Assembly (NCBI GenBank): GCA_016124195.1
Contig: WGOE01000013.1
Location: forward strand, 1 to 64,000
DNA: 64,000 nucleotides
From: a bacterium
GTDB lineage: Bacteria; Pseudomonadota; Alphaproteobacteria; Rhodobacterales; Rhodobacteraceae
Direction of reading: 5' to 3'
The notes under the pieces are model-generated. The model was not told where the DNA came from and searched no databases. It saw only the letters and a program-made list of their open reading frames with translations. The translations under genes were made by a program, and so were the position numbers. Positions 1-8,706 of this stretch are shown piece by piece. Every line of letters begins with the position of its first letter. The first letter of the stretch is position 1.

Positions 1-828
1 ACCCAGCGGATAGGCCTTTTCAACGGCATCCCACGGGTCGGATTGCAGTTGCTTCATGCCCAGCGAGATGCGGTGGGTTTCCTTGTTGATCTTGATGACC
101 TGAACCTTGACGGTCTCGCCGATCGACAGGATTTCCGACGGATGGTTGACGCGGCGCCAGGCCATGTCGGTCACGTGCAAGAGGCCGTCCACGCCGCCGA
201 GGTCCACGAAGGCACCGTATTCGGTGATGTTCTTGACCACGCCGTCAACGGTCTGACCTTCGTGCAGGTTGCCGATGACTTCCGCACGCTGTTCGGCGCG
301 CGATTCTTCGAGGATCGCACGGCGCGAGACAACGATGTTGCCACGGCGACGGTCCATCTTCAGAATCTGGAACGGCTGCTTCATGCCCATCAGCGGGCCG
401 GCATCGCGCACGGGACGCACGTCAACCTGCGAACCGGGCAGGAAGGCCACGGCGCCGCCCAGATCGACAGTGAAGCCACCCTTGACGCGGCCGAAGATCG
501 CGCCGTCGACGCGGGTTTCGGAGGCATAGGCCTTTTCCAGACGATCCCAGGCTTCTTCGCGGCGAGCTTTCTCGCGGCTGATCTGGGCTTCGCCACGGGC
601 ATTCTCGACGCGGTCCAGATAGACCTCGACCTCATCGCCCACCTTGAGCGAGACGTCTTCACCGGGATTTGCGAATTCTTTCAGATCGATGCGGCCTTCC
701 ATCTTGTAGCCGACATCGATGATGGCCTGGCCCGCCTCGATGGCGATGACCTTGCCTTTGACAACCGTGCCCTCTTCGGGCGTGTCGATCTCAAAGCTTT
801 CCTTCAACAGGGCTTCGAAGTCTTCCAT
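1..828 (-). CDS. rpsA: 30S ribosomal protein S1, N-terminal part (cut by window start)
   Basis: S1 binds mRNA on the 30S subunit and helps unstructured or Shine-Dalgarno-poor messages initiate. Only the first 276 codons are present and the frame is still open at base 1; complete alphaproteobacterial S1 is roughly 550-560 residues. The protein starts MEDFEALLKESFEID, as in Rhodobacterales S1. Successive OB-fold S1 repeats are visible, with characteristic strings GGAVAFLPGSQVD and ITEYGAFVDLGGVDGLLHVTD. The ATG at 828 has no good Shine-Dalgarno sequence in front of it, only an A-rich stretch (GCTAAAAACACT); lack of one is also known for E. coli rpsA, where S1 autoregulates its own translation. 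The gene is divergent from ybeY. In relatives it normally follows cmk, which here lies 8.4 kb away on the other strand. The identification is very secure. Confidence 0.97.
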   Translation of the reverse strand, partial: MEDFEALLKESFEIDTPEEGTVVKGKVIAIEAGQAIIDVGYKMEGRIDLKEFANPGEDVSLKVGDEVEVYLDRVENARGEAQISREKARREEAWDRLEKAYASETRVDGAIFGRVKGGFTVDLGGAVAFLPGSQVDVRPVRDAGPLMGMKQPFQILKMDRRRGNIVVSRRAILEESRAEQRAEVIGNLHEGQTVDGVVKNITEYGAFVDLGGVDGLLHVTDMAWRRVNHPSEILSIGETVKVQVIKINKETHRISLGMKQLQSDPWDAVEKAYPLG

Positions 829-1059
829 AGTGTTTTTAGCGCACATGCAGTCGTTATCCTTTTCACGTATTTTCACGGGCCTGGCGGTTGGCTCCGCCGG
901 TCTTGGATGACAAAAAGAGGGCCGAGGCCCCGGCCTCACCCTGCTTTCGCTGGCTGCCTTAGCCGGAATGGGGGGATTCGGCAAGCGTCGGTCTTTGCGG
1001 CGCTGGCGGTGCGCGCCGATTGGCCGTAAGGAGCGGGCGGTGCAACTTGGGGCGGAACG
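829..1059. promoter_or_regulatory. divergent leader between rpsA and ybeY
   Basis: This 231-base gap between two divergent genes must carry the rpsA promoter and leader on the minus strand, and possibly a ybeY promoter on the plus strand. A GGCGG/CCGCC hairpin (883-887 with 894-898) and a GAGGC/GCCTC hairpin (924-928 with 933-937) are visible. I could not pick convincing -35/-10 boxes. It is also one candidate edge of the proposed inversion. Confidence 0.35.
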
Positions 1060-1575
1060 ATGGACGAGATGGCGGAACCCTTGGTCGATTGCGTGATCGA
1101 GGATGATCGGTGGCAGACGCTGGATCTGGAACCGCTGGCCTTTCGGGCGGTGCGGGCGAGCCTTGCGGCGCTTGGCCTGGGCGAGGCGGGCTTCACGCTG
1201 GGGCTTATGGGCTGCAACGATGCGCGGATTGCCGAACTCAACGCGATGTTCCGCAAGAAGGACCTGCCGACCAATGTGCTGAGCTGGCCCTATGACGATC
1301 TGTCAGCCGAGGCCGAGGGCGGCGCGCCTGCGCTGCCCGACCCCGGCACGGCGGACGACCCGACCTCGTTCGGCGACATCGCGCTGGCCTTTGAGACCTG
1401 CGAGCGCGAGGCGGCCGAGGCAGGCAAGCCCATGGCCGACCATGTGACGCATCTCATCATCCACGGTTTGTTACATTGCCTGGGTTATGATCATGTCCGC
1501 GACGGCGATGCCGCGCGGATGGAGGGGCTGGAGGTGCAGATACTTGCATCCCTGGGCCTTCCTGACCCATATTGA
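1060..1575 (+). CDS. ybeY: Endoribonuclease YbeY (rRNA maturation)
   Basis: YbeY is a zinc-dependent single-strand endoribonuclease acting in 16S rRNA 3'-end maturation and ribosome quality control. The diagnostic C-terminal metal site HLIIHGLLHCLGYDH (three His in the H-x3-H-x5-H pattern) is present near residue 135-150, and the length, 171 aa, is normal. The ATG at 1060 follows GGGGCGGAACG; an in-frame ATG at 1069 is an alternative. The CorC-like gene follows within about 50 bases, the usual ybeY-corC-lnt order. In most proteobacteria phoH (ybeZ) lies directly upstream of ybeY; here it is on the opposite strand more than 10 kb away. Confidence 0.96.
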   Translation: MDEMAEPLVDCVIEDDRWQTLDLEPLAFRAVRASLAALGLGEAGFTLGLMGCNDARIAELNAMFRKKDLPTNVLSWPYDDLSAEAEGGAPALPDPGTADDPTSFGDIALAFETCEREAAEAGKPMADHVTHLIIHGLLHCLGYDHVRDGDAARMEGLEVQILASLGLPDPY

Positions 1576-1625
1576 GCACCTCCCTGCCCGGGGCACCGGG
1601 ACGGGTCACTCTGGACACGAGGCAA

Positions 1626-2573
1626 ATGGGCAGCAGCACCGACGGATCGGCCCCGCAGACACCGACCAAACCCGACAGCGCAGCCAAATCGGAACCCGAC
1701 CAACCTCCGCAACGCGGGCTTCTGGGCCGGCTGTTCAAGCGCACGCCCGAAGCGGTGCCGCAGCAGGTGCCCTCGCCCGTCGTGCAGGCCGCGCCGACCC
1801 ATGGCATGAGCAACCTGCGCCGTCTGAGGGTGGATGACGTGGCGATCCCCAAGGTCGATATCGTGGCCGTGCCCCTGGACATCGGCAAGGAGGCTCTGGT
1901 CGAGGTGTTTCGCGAACACGGCTTTTCGCGCCTGCCGGTGTTCAAGGGCACGCTCGACAGTCCGCAGGGGCTGGTCCTGTTGAAGGATCTGGCGCTGCAG
2001 CATGGCTTCGGCACCGGCGGGCGCTTTTCGATGCGCAAGATGCTGCGCCCGGTGCTTTACGCCCCGCCCTCGATGCCGGTTGGCGTCCTGTTGCAGAAGA
2101 TGCAGCGCGAAAGGGTCCATATGGCGCTGGTCATCGACGAATATGGCGGGGTGGACGGGCTTGTCACCATCGAGGACCTGATCGAAACCGTGATCGGCGA
2201 GATCGAGGATGAACATGACGAGGCCGAAGATACGCTGTGGAAAGAGGAAAGGCCGGGCGTCTTTCTCGCGCAGGCCACGGCACCGCTTGAGGAGTTCGAG
2301 CCGGCACTTGGCGTGACCCTGCGCACCACCGAAGAGGATCAGGAGATCGACACGCTGGGCGGCCTCGTGATGCTGCGCACCGGGCGGATGCCGGCGCGGG
2401 GCGAGATCGTCGCGCATGAAAGCGGCGTGGAATTCGAGGTGGTGGACGCCGATGCGCGCCGGATCAAGCGGGTGCGGGTGCGTCTGCCTGGCGCCATCCT
2501 TGCCGCCGATGCGGCCGAGGCCGCAAAAGCCTCTGCCGAAGCCTCTGCCGAAGCCTCTGCCAAGGCATCCTAG
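1626..2573 (+). CDS. CorC/HlyC-family CBS-domain protein
   Basis: Cytoplasmic protein of the CorC/YbeX type: a paired CBS (Bateman) domain (about residues 60-190, with [20 protein letters not shown] as the family hallmark of CBS2) followed by the small CorC_HlyC transporter-associated domain (about 205-290). The family is linked to Mg2+/Co2+ efflux and ribosome-related stress, but the exact role is unclear. I chose ATG 1626, preceded by ACGAGG at good spacing (315 aa). A TTG at 1572, overlapping the ybeY stop, is possible and would add 18 residues that look unstructured. The C-terminus is a low-complexity Ala/Ser/Glu tail encoded by a 12-bp tandem repeat. The stop codon overlaps the lnt start by one base, so the two genes are probably translationally coupled. 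Confidence 0.93.
   Translation: MGSSTDGSAPQTPTKPDSAAKSEPDQPPQRGLLGRLFKRTPEAVPQQVPSPVVQAAPTHGMSNLRRLRVDDVAIPKVDIVAVPLDIGKEALVEVFREHGFSRLPVFKGTLDSPQGLVLLKDLALQHGFGTGGRFSMRKMLRPVLYAPPSMPVGVLLQKMQRERVHMALVIDEYGGVDGLVTIEDLIETVIGEIEDEHDEAEDTLWKEERPGVFLAQATAPLEEFEPALGVTLRTTEEDQEIDTLGGLVMLRTGRMPARGEIVAHESGVEFEVVDADARRIKRVRVRLPGAILAADAAEAAKASAEASAEASAKAS
2529..2564 (+). repeat. 12-bp tandem repeat, three units, at 3' end of the CorC-like gene
   Basis: Units GCCTCTGCCGAA at 2529 and 2541 and the variant GCCTCTGCCAAG at 2553. Being a multiple of three, the repeat encodes [12 protein letters not shown] and can gain or lose units without changing frame. It forms the disordered tail just before the stop codon. 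Confidence 0.85.
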
Positions 2574-4069
2574 TGCGGGCCTCTTTTCCGGAATGGCGGC
2601 TGGCCCTCGCGGCGCTTGGCCTGGGTGTGGTGATGGCGGCGGGCCTTGCCCCGCTGGGGTTCTGGTGGCTGGCAATGCCGGCGCTGGTGCTGGTGATGCG
2701 GCTTGGGCTGGACGGGTCGGCCGGGCGGGCGGCCTGGATCGGCTGGCTGGCCGGCGTGGGCTATTTCGGCGCCGGCCTGAACTGGATCGTCGAGCCCTTC
2801 ATGGTGGATGCCGCGCACGACGGCTGGATGGCGCCCTTCGCGCTGTTTTTCATGGCGACGGGGCTGGCGCTGTTCTGGTGCCTGGGCTTCGGCCTTGGCG
2901 CGCGGCTGGCTGTGCGGCGCGGCGCGGGGCTGGTCGCGGGGCTGACCGCGACCGAGTTTCTGCGGGGCTATATCCTGACCGGCTTTCCCTGGGCCCTGCC
3001 CTCGCATGTCTGGATTGGCACGCCGGTGGCGCAGGTCGATGCGCTGGTGGGGCCTTTCGGGCTGACCCTGCTGACGCTGGCCGCCGCGGCGCTGGCCGCC
3101 CCCTTGCGCTGGCGCGGGATCGGGCTGGGCCTTGCCCTGCCGGCCGCGGGCTGGGCCTATGGCGCCTGGGTTCTGGCGCAGCCCGACCCGGCGCCGCGCG
3201 GCCTGACCCTGCGGCTGGTGCAGCCCAACGCGCCGCAGGATGCCAAATGGGACCCCGACCACGCGCAATTCTTCTTTGACCGGCTGATGACGGCGACTGC
3301 GGCCCCGCCGGCGCCGGGCGGCAAGGTCGATCTGGTGATCTGGCCCGAAACCGCCCTGCCCTATCTGATCGAGGACAACCCGGACCTGCCGGCGATGATC
3401 TCGGGCGCGGCGCATGGCGTGCCGGTGGCGCTGGGCCTGCAAAGGATCGCCCGGCACGGCGCCGATGTGCTGGGCTTCAACACGCTGGATGTCTTTGGCA
3501 GCGGCGGCGCGCTCCTGGCCAGCTATGACAAGCACCATCTGGTGCCCTTTGGCGAATATGTCCCGCTGGGCGATCTGGCCTATGACTGGCTGGGGATCCG
3601 GGCCTTTGCCGCGCAGGTGGGCAATGCCTATACGCCGGGTCCCGGCCCGGTACTGCTGGACCTGGGCCCGGCATTGGGCAAGGTGCTGCCGCTGATCTGC
3701 TACGAGGCGGTCTTTCCGCAGGACCTGCGGGTCAGGGGCCGGGCCGACTGGATCCTGCAGGTCACCAATGACGCCTGGTTCGGCACCCTGTCCGGCCCGT
3801 TCCAGCATGCGGCGCAGGCCCGGCTGCGCGCCATCGAACAGGGCCTGCCGCTGGCCCGTGTCGCCAACACCGGCGTCACCGAGATGATCGACGCACGCGG
3901 CCGCATCACGGCCGCCCTGCCGTTTGACACCGACGGATTTCTGGACGTCGCCCTGCCGGGTGCCCTGCCCGCCCCGCCCTATGCCCGCTTTGGCGAAGTG
4001 CCGGCCCTTCTGTTGCTGGCGGCGCTCGGGCTCTGGGCGATACGCCGACAATCCTCCCCTTCCGCTTGA
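2573..4069 (+). CDS. lnt: Apolipoprotein N-acyltransferase
   Basis: Inner-membrane enzyme that adds the third acyl chain to the N-terminal cysteine of outer-membrane lipoproteins. The N-terminal half (about residues 8-215) is a run of hydrophobic segments. The C-terminal half is a periplasmic nitrilase-fold domain with the catalytic triad Glu259 (in WPETALP), Lys320 (in YDKHHLVPFGEY) and Cys376 (in ICYEAVFP). A final transmembrane helix lies at about 470-490. The length, 498 aa, is normal. Translation starts at GTG 2573, whose first base is the last base of the CorC-like stop codon. The gene belongs to the conserved ybeY-corC-lnt-metK string. The very high GC and Ala/Leu/Gly bias are the usual effect of membrane segments. 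Confidence 0.96.
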   Translation: MRASFPEWRLALAALGLGVVMAAGLAPLGFWWLAMPALVLVMRLGLDGSAGRAAWIGWLAGVGYFGAGLNWIVEPFMVDAAHDGWMAPFALFFMATGLALFWCLGFGLGARLAVRRGAGLVAGLTATEFLRGYILTGFPWALPSHVWIGTPVAQVDALVGPFGLTLLTLAAAALAAPLRWRGIGLGLALPAAGWAYGAWVLAQPDPAPRGLTLRLVQPNAPQDAKWDPDHAQFFFDRLMTATAAPPAPGGKVDLVIWPETALPYLIEDNPDLPAMISGAAHGVPVALGLQRIARHGADVLGFNTLDVFGSGGALLASYDKHHLVPFGEYVPLGDLAYDWLGIRAFAAQVGNAYTPGPGPVLLDLGPALGKVLPLICYEAVFPQDLRVRGRADWILQVTNDAWFGTLSGPFQHAAQARLRAIEQGLPLARVANTGVTEMIDARGRITAALPFDTDGFLDVALPGALPAPPYARFGEVPALLLLAALGLWAIRRQSSPSA

Positions 4070-4105
4070 CGCCCCGACCCAATCCGTCTAGCCCTGCGGC
4101 TCAGA

Positions 4106-4152
4106 CTGCCACAACGGCTTCCTGGCGTGGCAGGTGTCATTCAACGGAGCAT
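4106..4152 (+). promoter_or_regulatory. SAM/SAH riboswitch in the metK leader
   Basis: A compact element directly in front of metK. The P1 stem is CTGCCAC (4106-4112) with GTGGCAG (4127-4133), and its loop carries the conserved ACAACGGCTTCCTGGCG. The downstream strand GGAGCA (4146-4151) can pair with the GCUUCC of the loop to close an H-type pseudoknot. This matches my recollection of the SAM/SAH riboswitch consensus, known from Rhodobacterales metK leaders. GGAG is also the metK Shine-Dalgarno sequence, 7-8 bases from the ATG, so ligand-stabilised pseudoknot formation should hide it and repress translation initiation. No terminator hairpin follows, which also points to translational control. 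Confidence 0.93.
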
Positions 4153-4157
4153 TATCC

Positions 4158-5324
4158 ATGGCGCGCAAGTCCTACGTCTTCACCTCCGAGTCCGTGTCGG
4201 AGGGGCATCCTGATAAATTGTGTGATCGCGTGTCGGACGCGGTCCTGGACGCCTTTCTGAGCGAAGAGCCCAATGCGCGCGTGGCGTGTGAAACCTTTGC
4301 CACCACCGGCCGGGTCGTGGTGGGCGGCGAGGTCGGCCTGTCCGACCCCAAGGCGCTTGGGCTGATGATGGAGCGTGTCGAAGAAATCGTGCGCGGCTGC
4401 GTCAAGGACATCGGCTACGAACAGGACGAATTTCACTGGAACACGCTGCAGGTGCAGAACTACCTGCACAAGCAATCGGCCCATATTGCCCAGGGCGTCG
4501 ACCGCGATGGGGCGGGCGATCAGGGCATCATGTTTGGCTATGCCTGCCGCGAGACGCCGGAACTGATGCCGGCGCCGATCCAGTATTCTCATGCCATCCT
4601 GCGCCGTCTGGCCGAGGCGCGCAAATCGGGCGCCGAGCCGACGCTGCGCCCGGATGCCAAATCGCAACTGACGCTGCGCTATGAAGACGGCAAGCCGGTC
4701 GAGGTGATGTCGATCGTGCTGAGCCACCAGCATGCGCTGGAAAGCCAGACCTCGGCCGACATCCGCGCCATCGTCGAGCCCTATATCCGCGAAATCCTGC
4801 CCTCGGGCTGGATCACCGAAAAGACCGAATGGTGGGTCAACCCGACCGGCACCTTCGTGATCGGCGGGCCGGATGGCGATGCGGGCCTGACCGGGCGCAA
4901 GATCATCGTGGATACCTATGGCGGGGCTGCCCCGCATGGCGGCGGCGCCTTCTCGGGCAAGGATCCGACCAAGGTCGACCGCTCGGCCGCCTATGCGGCG
5001 CGCTATCTGGCTAAGAACGTGGTTGCGGCAGGTCTGGCCGACCGCTGCACGCTGCAGGTTTCCTACGCCATCGGCGTGGCAAAGCCGCTGTCGATCTATG
5101 TCGACACCCATGGCACGGGCCAGGTGGACGAGGCGCAGATCGAAAAGGCCGTGGCCGAGGTCATGGACCTGACGCCGCGCGGCATTCGCACCCATCTGGG
5201 CCTCAACCGGCCGATCTATGCCCGCACGTCGGCCTATGGCCACTTTGGCCGGACGCCGGAGAACGATGGCGGTTTTTCGTGGGAGCAGACCAATCTGGTC
5301 GAGGCGCTGAAGAAGGCGGTCTGA
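4158..5324 (+). CDS. metK: S-adenosylmethionine synthetase
   Basis: Makes S-adenosylmethionine from methionine and ATP. Begins [20 protein letters not shown], the standard family N-terminus with the ATP-binding His in GHPDK. Further hallmarks are [12 protein letters not shown], the P-loop-like [16 protein letters not shown] and DLTPRGI near the C-terminus. 388 aa is normal. An upstream in-frame GTG (4134) lies inside the riboswitch and is rejected as the start; ATG 4158 is placed correctly after GGAG. The gene follows lnt but has its own leader, and the riboswitch implies feedback by SAM (and SAH). No methionine-cycle neighbours are present; after a stem-loop repeat comes an unrelated small permease. 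Confidence 0.98.
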   Translation: MARKSYVFTSESVSEGHPDKLCDRVSDAVLDAFLSEEPNARVACETFATTGRVVVGGEVGLSDPKALGLMMERVEEIVRGCVKDIGYEQDEFHWNTLQVQNYLHKQSAHIAQGVDRDGAGDQGIMFGYACRETPELMPAPIQYSHAILRRLAEARKSGAEPTLRPDAKSQLTLRYEDGKPVEVMSIVLSHQHALESQTSADIRAIVEPYIREILPSGWITEKTEWWVNPTGTFVIGGPDGDAGLTGRKIIVDTYGGAAPHGGGAFSGKDPTKVDRSAAYAARYLAKNVVAAGLADRCTLQVSYAIGVAKPLSIYVDTHGTGQVDEAQIEKAVAEVMDLTPRGIRTHLGLNRPIYARTSAYGHFGRTPENDGGFSWEQTNLVEALKKAV

Positions 5325-5330
5325 CCTTGT

Positions 5331-5366
5331 CCGAAAGATGGGCAGATTGCCCATCCTACCCCGGAT
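5331..5366 (+). repeat. palindromic intergenic element, copy 1 (after metK)
   Basis: Starts CCGAAAG, contains the hairpin GATGGGCA (5337-5344) with TGCCCATC (5348-5355), and ends CCTACCCCGGAT. A similar element occurs at 52029-52068 on the same strand, also directly at the 3' end of a gene. It may serve as a terminator-like or mRNA-stabilising element for metK, but no U-run follows. It looks like a dispersed genomic repeat. Confidence 0.55.
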
Positions 5367-5417
5367 CATGCGTCGGGATCGCGGCTGAGGGTCTGGACCT
5401 GCGCTGAGGAGGCGGAA

Positions 5418-5867
5418 ATGATGGGCGATACGCTGCGTTATGCGGGCATCATGCTGCTGGCCGGCATCGGAATTCCGGTGCTGGCGGCGCTGAATGCGCA
5501 GTTGGGCGCGCGGATCGGGGCGCCGGTTGCGGCCTCGGTCGTGCTGTTCGCGGTGGCTTTCACGGCCTGCGTTCTGGTGCTGGTGGTCTCGGGGCAGGCG
5601 CCGGCGCTGGCGCGGCTGCCCGCCCAGCCGAAAGGTCTGTTTCTGGCCGGGCTGTTCGTGGCGTTCTACGTTCTGTCGGTCACCTTCGTCGCACCCCGCT
5701 TCGGTGTGGGCAATGCGATCTTTTGCGTGCTTTTGGGCCAGATGATCGCGGCCACCCTGATCGACCACTTCGGCCTGTTCGGCGCCGCCGCGCGCGCCAT
5801 CACGTTGACCCGCGCCTCTGGCATCGCCGCGATGGTGGCGGGGATCGTGCTTATTCAGCGCGGATGA
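5418..5867 (+). CDS. Small DMT-superfamily permease (YdcZ/DUF606-like)
   Basis: A 149-residue hydrophobic protein with about five predicted membrane helices (roughly 8-28, 38-60, 72-93, 98-115, 128-147). Composition, length and motifs such as LAALNAQLG near the N-terminus and VGNAIFCVLLGQM in the fourth helix resemble YdcZ (DUF606), half-size members of the drug/metabolite transporter superfamily that probably work as dimers. The substrate is unknown. The ATG at 5418 follows a strong GAGGAGGCGG; a second ATG is adjacent. It stands between metK and queF with no obvious functional link to either. Confidence 0.82.
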   Translation: MMGDTLRYAGIMLLAGIGIPVLAALNAQLGARIGAPVAASVVLFAVAFTACVLVLVVSGQAPALARLPAQPKGLFLAGLFVAFYVLSVTFVAPRFGVGNAIFCVLLGQMIAATLIDHFGLFGAAARAITLTRASGIAAMVAGIVLIQRG

Positions 5868-5930
5868 GGGCGGCTTGACGCTGTGACGGCGGGGCGCTAG
5901 GCCGCGCCATCAACTGCCAAGAGGCGCATC

Positions 5931-6395
5931 ATGACCCCCACCGATGTTTCCGGGCTGACCCAGTTGGGCCAGTCCACAGCCTTGCCCGCCGGCCCCGATC
6001 AGGCCGTGCTGGAGCGCGTGCCCTCGGGCCATTCCGGCACGCTCTTCGTGGTGCGCTTTGTGGCACCCGAGTTCACCTCGCTTTGCCCGATGACGGGGCA
6101 GCCGGATTTCGCGCATATCGTCATCGACTATGTGCCACGCCAGTGGCTGGTGGAATCGAAGTCGCTGAAGCTTTACCTCGCGAGCTTTCGCAATCATGGC
6201 GCCTTTCATGAGGATTGCACGCTGGACATCGCCAAGCGGCTGGTGGCGCTGCTGGACCCGGAATGGCTGCGGATCGGCGCGTACTGGTATCCGCGCGGCG
6301 GCATCCCGATCGACGTGTTCTGGCAGACCGGAGAGGCGCCGGCCGGCGTCTGGATCCCGGATCAGGGCGTGGCGCCCTATCGGGGCCGCGGCTGA
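5931..6395 (+). CDS. queF: NADPH-dependent 7-cyano-7-deazaguanine reductase (short QueF)
   Basis: Reduces preQ0 to preQ1 in queuosine tRNA-modification synthesis. The 154-residue length and motifs fit the unimodular (short) QueF subfamily. The nucleophile is Cys52 ([10 protein letters not shown]), with Asp59 as likely general acid, and the QueF motif [17 protein letters not shown] includes the substrate-binding Glu75. The ATG follows AGAGGCG. The stop codon overlaps the trmB start (TGATG), so the two tRNA-modification genes are probably co-translated. I looked for a preQ1 riboswitch in the 63-base leader and found none. Confidence 0.96.
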   Translation: MTPTDVSGLTQLGQSTALPAGPDQAVLERVPSGHSGTLFVVRFVAPEFTSLCPMTGQPDFAHIVIDYVPRQWLVESKSLKLYLASFRNHGAFHEDCTLDIAKRLVALLDPEWLRIGAYWYPRGGIPIDVFWQTGEAPAGVWIPDQGVAPYRGRG

Positions 6396-7102
6396 TGGAG
6401 GCCGAAAGCCCGACCCCGCGCCGCAATTTCTATGGCCGCATCCGGGGCAAGACCCTGCGCGCCAGCCAGAAGGACTATCTGGCCGAGGATCTGGAGGCGA
6501 TGACCCTGCAGGGTGTGTCGCGCGAGGTCAATCCGGCGCGCAGCCCGGTGCCGCTGGAGCCCTGGCGTGGCGGGCGGCCCCTGTGGCTGGAAATCGGCTT
6601 TGGCGGCGGCGAGCACATGGTGCACATGGCGCAGACCTATCCGGATGTGGCGCTGTTGGGGGCGGAGCCCTTCGTCAACGGCATCGCGATGCTTCTGGGC
6701 AAGATCCGCAAGGCGGGGGTCGGCAATCTGCGCCTGCATCCGGGCGATGTGCGCGATCTTTTCGAGGTGCTGGAACCCGTAAGCGTAGCCAAGGCCTTTC
6801 TGAACTATCCCGACCCCTGGCCCAAGGCGCGCCACCACCGCCGCAGGTTCGTGACACCGGACTATCTGGCGGCGCTGGCGCGGGTGATGCAGCCGGGGGC
6901 CGAGTTTCGCGTGACCACCGACATTCCCGATTACGTGCGCCAGACGCTGGAAGAAGTGCCCAAGGCCGGTTTTGATCTGGCCGGGCAAGGGTCTGTGGCC
7001 TGGCCCGACTGGTATTCGACCCGCTACGAGCAGAAGGCCCTGCGCGAAGGCCGCGCCCCGCATTACCTGACGTTTCGCCGCGCCGGGCCAGTGAAGCGGT
7101 AG
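6395..7102 (+). CDS. trmB: tRNA (guanine-N7-)-methyltransferase
   Basis: SAM-dependent enzyme that makes m7G46 in the variable loop of tRNA. Class I methyltransferase motif I is LEIGFGGGEHMVHMA; the TrmB signature NYPDPWPKARHHRRRF lies near residue 145; the C-terminus has STRYEQKAL. The open frame extends further upstream, but ATG 6395, overlapping the queF stop, gives the standard N-terminus with RNFYGRIRGKTLR and 235 aa. It uses SAM from metK two genes upstream. Confidence 0.96.
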   Translation: MEAESPTPRRNFYGRIRGKTLRASQKDYLAEDLEAMTLQGVSREVNPARSPVPLEPWRGGRPLWLEIGFGGGEHMVHMAQTYPDVALLGAEPFVNGIAMLLGKIRKAGVGNLRLHPGDVRDLFEVLEPVSVAKAFLNYPDPWPKARHHRRRFVTPDYLAALARVMQPGAEFRVTTDIPDYVRQTLEEVPKAGFDLAGQGSVAWPDWYSTRYEQKALREGRAPHYLTFRRAGPVKR

Positions 7103-7308
7103 AGCGCCTGCGGCGCGAGGCTTTCACCTCGCCTCTGGCCTGCGGCCAACCGGCTCGGGCGGGGATATTTGAACCAAAGTGAAAGGGGCAGACCGGCGGT
7201 GCGACATGCCGGTTCGGGGGAGACCATGGCCTCGGCCGGAGCGCCGGGCGAGGGTGGACCCCTGACGCTGCTTGCGCTATCACGCGGTCCAAACAACAGG
7301 AGAGACCG
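7103..7308 (+). other. trmB-aroA intergenic region with stacked stem-loops
   Basis: Directly after trmB lie three short stems: GCGCC/GGCGC (7104-7108 with 7112-7116), GCGAGG/CCTCGC (7115-7120 with 7127-7132, exclusive with the first) and TGGCC/GGCCA (7136-7140 with 7144-7148). They are followed by GGCGGGGATATTTGAACC. That GGGGATATTTG-type string resembles 3'-flanking repeats that I recall as common in Rhodobacteraceae. It may act as a terminator or processing site. The rest up to the aroA Shine-Dalgarno (CAGGAGAG) shows nothing I can name. Confidence 0.4.
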
Positions 7309-8661
7309 ATGTCCGCCACTGGCAGCGCCCAACCGATGACCGCCCGCAAATCCGGACCGCTGGTCGGCACGGCTGCGGTGCCCGGCGACAAGTCGATCAG
7401 CCACCGGGCCTTGATCTTCGGGGCGATGGCGGTGGGCGAGACGCGGATCAGCGGGCTGCTGGAAGGGCAGGATGTGCTGGACACGGCCAAGGCGATGCAG
7501 GCCTTTGGCGCCACGGTGATCCGGCAGGGTCAGGGCTTGTGGAGCGTGCAGGGCGTGGGCGTGGGCGGGTTTCGCGAGCCTTCGGATGTGATCGACTGCG
7601 GCAATTCGGGCACCGGGGTGCGGCTGATCATGGGGGCGATGGCCACGACGCCGATCACGGCGACCTTCACCGGGGATGCATCCTTGCGCAAGCGGCCGAT
7701 GGGGCGGGTGACCGATCCGCTGGCGCTGTTTGGCACGCAGGCCTTCGGCCGCAAGGGCGGGCGCCTGCCGATGACCGTGGTGGGCGCGGTCAATCCGGTG
7801 CCGGTGCGCTATGCGCTGCCGGTCGCCTCGGCCCAGGTCAAATCGGCGGTTCTGCTGGCGGGGTTGAATGCGCCCGGCCAGACCGTCGTGATCGAGAAAG
7901 AGCCGACGCGCGATCATTCCGAACGGATGCTCATGGGGTTTGGTGCGACGCTGACGGTCGAAAAGACGGCCGAGGGCAATGTCATCACGCTGACCGGCCA
8001 GCCCGAACTGCGGCCGCAGACCGTGGCTGTGCCGCGCGATCCGTCCTCCGCCGCCTTTCCGGTCTGTGCGGCGCTGATCGTCGAAGGGTCGGACATCGTG
8101 GTGCCGGGGGTCAGCCAGAACCTGACGCGCAACGGGCTTTACCTGACGCTGGTCGAGATGGGGGCCGAGATCGAGTTTCAGGACCCGCGCACTGAAGGCG
8201 GCGAGCCGGTGGCCGATCTGCACGTGCGGTTTTCGGGCGCGATGCAGGGGGTCGAGGTGCCGCCGGAGCGGGCGCCTTCGATGATCGACGAATATCCTAT
8301 CCTGTCGGTGGTGGCGGCCTTTGCGACCGGCAAGACCGTGATGCGCGGCATCAGGGAATTGCGCGTCAAGGAAAGCGACCGGATCGACGCCATGGCGCGC
8401 GGGCTGGAGGCCTGCGGCGTCACGGTCGAGGAAGACGAGGACACGCTGATCGTGCATGGCATGGGCGCCGGTGGCGTACCGGGCGGAGCCACGGCCAGGA
8501 CCTTCATCGACCATCGCATCGCGATGAGCTTTCTGGTGGCGGGCATGGCCGCGCGGGCGCCGATCTCGGTCGATGACGCCTCGCCGATCCTGACCTCGTT
8601 CCCGATCTTCGAAAGCCTGATGTCGGGATTGGGCGCGGCCCTGAGCCGGGATGCGCGCTAG
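7309..8661 (+). CDS. aroA: 3-phosphoshikimate 1-carboxyvinyltransferase, class II EPSP synthase
   Basis: Sixth step of the shikimate pathway: joins PEP to shikimate-3-phosphate. 450 aa with the four motifs used to define class II (CP4-like) enzymes: GDKS (26-29), SAQVK, RDHSE and NLTR, plus RPMGRV shared with the Agrobacterium CP4 enzyme. The site that decides PEP versus glyphosate discrimination reads GNSGTG, i.e. Gly101 where CP4 has Ala100 and E. coli has Gly96. The start ATG follows GGAGAG. It is followed by a small membrane protein and then cmk. In related genomes aroA-cmk-rpsA are contiguous; here rpsA is separated. Confidence 0.97.
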   Translation: MSATGSAQPMTARKSGPLVGTAAVPGDKSISHRALIFGAMAVGETRISGLLEGQDVLDTAKAMQAFGATVIRQGQGLWSVQGVGVGGFREPSDVIDCGNSGTGVRLIMGAMATTPITATFTGDASLRKRPMGRVTDPLALFGTQAFGRKGGRLPMTVVGAVNPVPVRYALPVASAQVKSAVLLAGLNAPGQTVVIEKEPTRDHSERMLMGFGATLTVEKTAEGNVITLTGQPELRPQTVAVPRDPSSAAFPVCAALIVEGSDIVVPGVSQNLTRNGLYLTLVEMGAEIEFQDPRTEGGEPVADLHVRFSGAMQGVEVPPERAPSMIDEYPILSVVAAFATGKTVMRGIRELRVKESDRIDAMARGLEACGVTVEEDEDTLIVHGMGAGGVPGGATARTFIDHRIAMSFLVAGMAARAPISVDDASPILTSFPIFESLMSGLGAALSRDAR

Positions 8662-8706
8662 GATCAAGTCGGACCGCACAAGACCTGCGTCACATCGGGG
8701 GACCGC

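Noticed and set aside
1572-1625. TTG start of the CorC-like gene overlapping the ybeY stop
   Set aside because: ATG 1626 with ACGAGG is better; the extra residues look unconserved. Kept as an alternative in the entry.
2570-4051. 493-codon minus-strand open frame opposite lnt, and similar long frames opposite metK, aroA, ppsA, the ABC fusion, GH3 and the cyclase gene
   Set aside because: They are antisense shadows of genuine genes in GC-rich DNA: Arg/Gln/His/Gly-rich, no family motifs, no ribosome-binding sites.
4134-4157. In-frame GTG 24 bases upstream as the metK start
   Set aside because: It lies inside the riboswitch; ATG 4158 has the Shine-Dalgarno and the conserved N-terminus.
5868-5930. 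preQ1 riboswitch in front of queF
   Set aside because: No preQ1-I or preQ1-II consensus stem or A-rich tail is present in the 63 bases.
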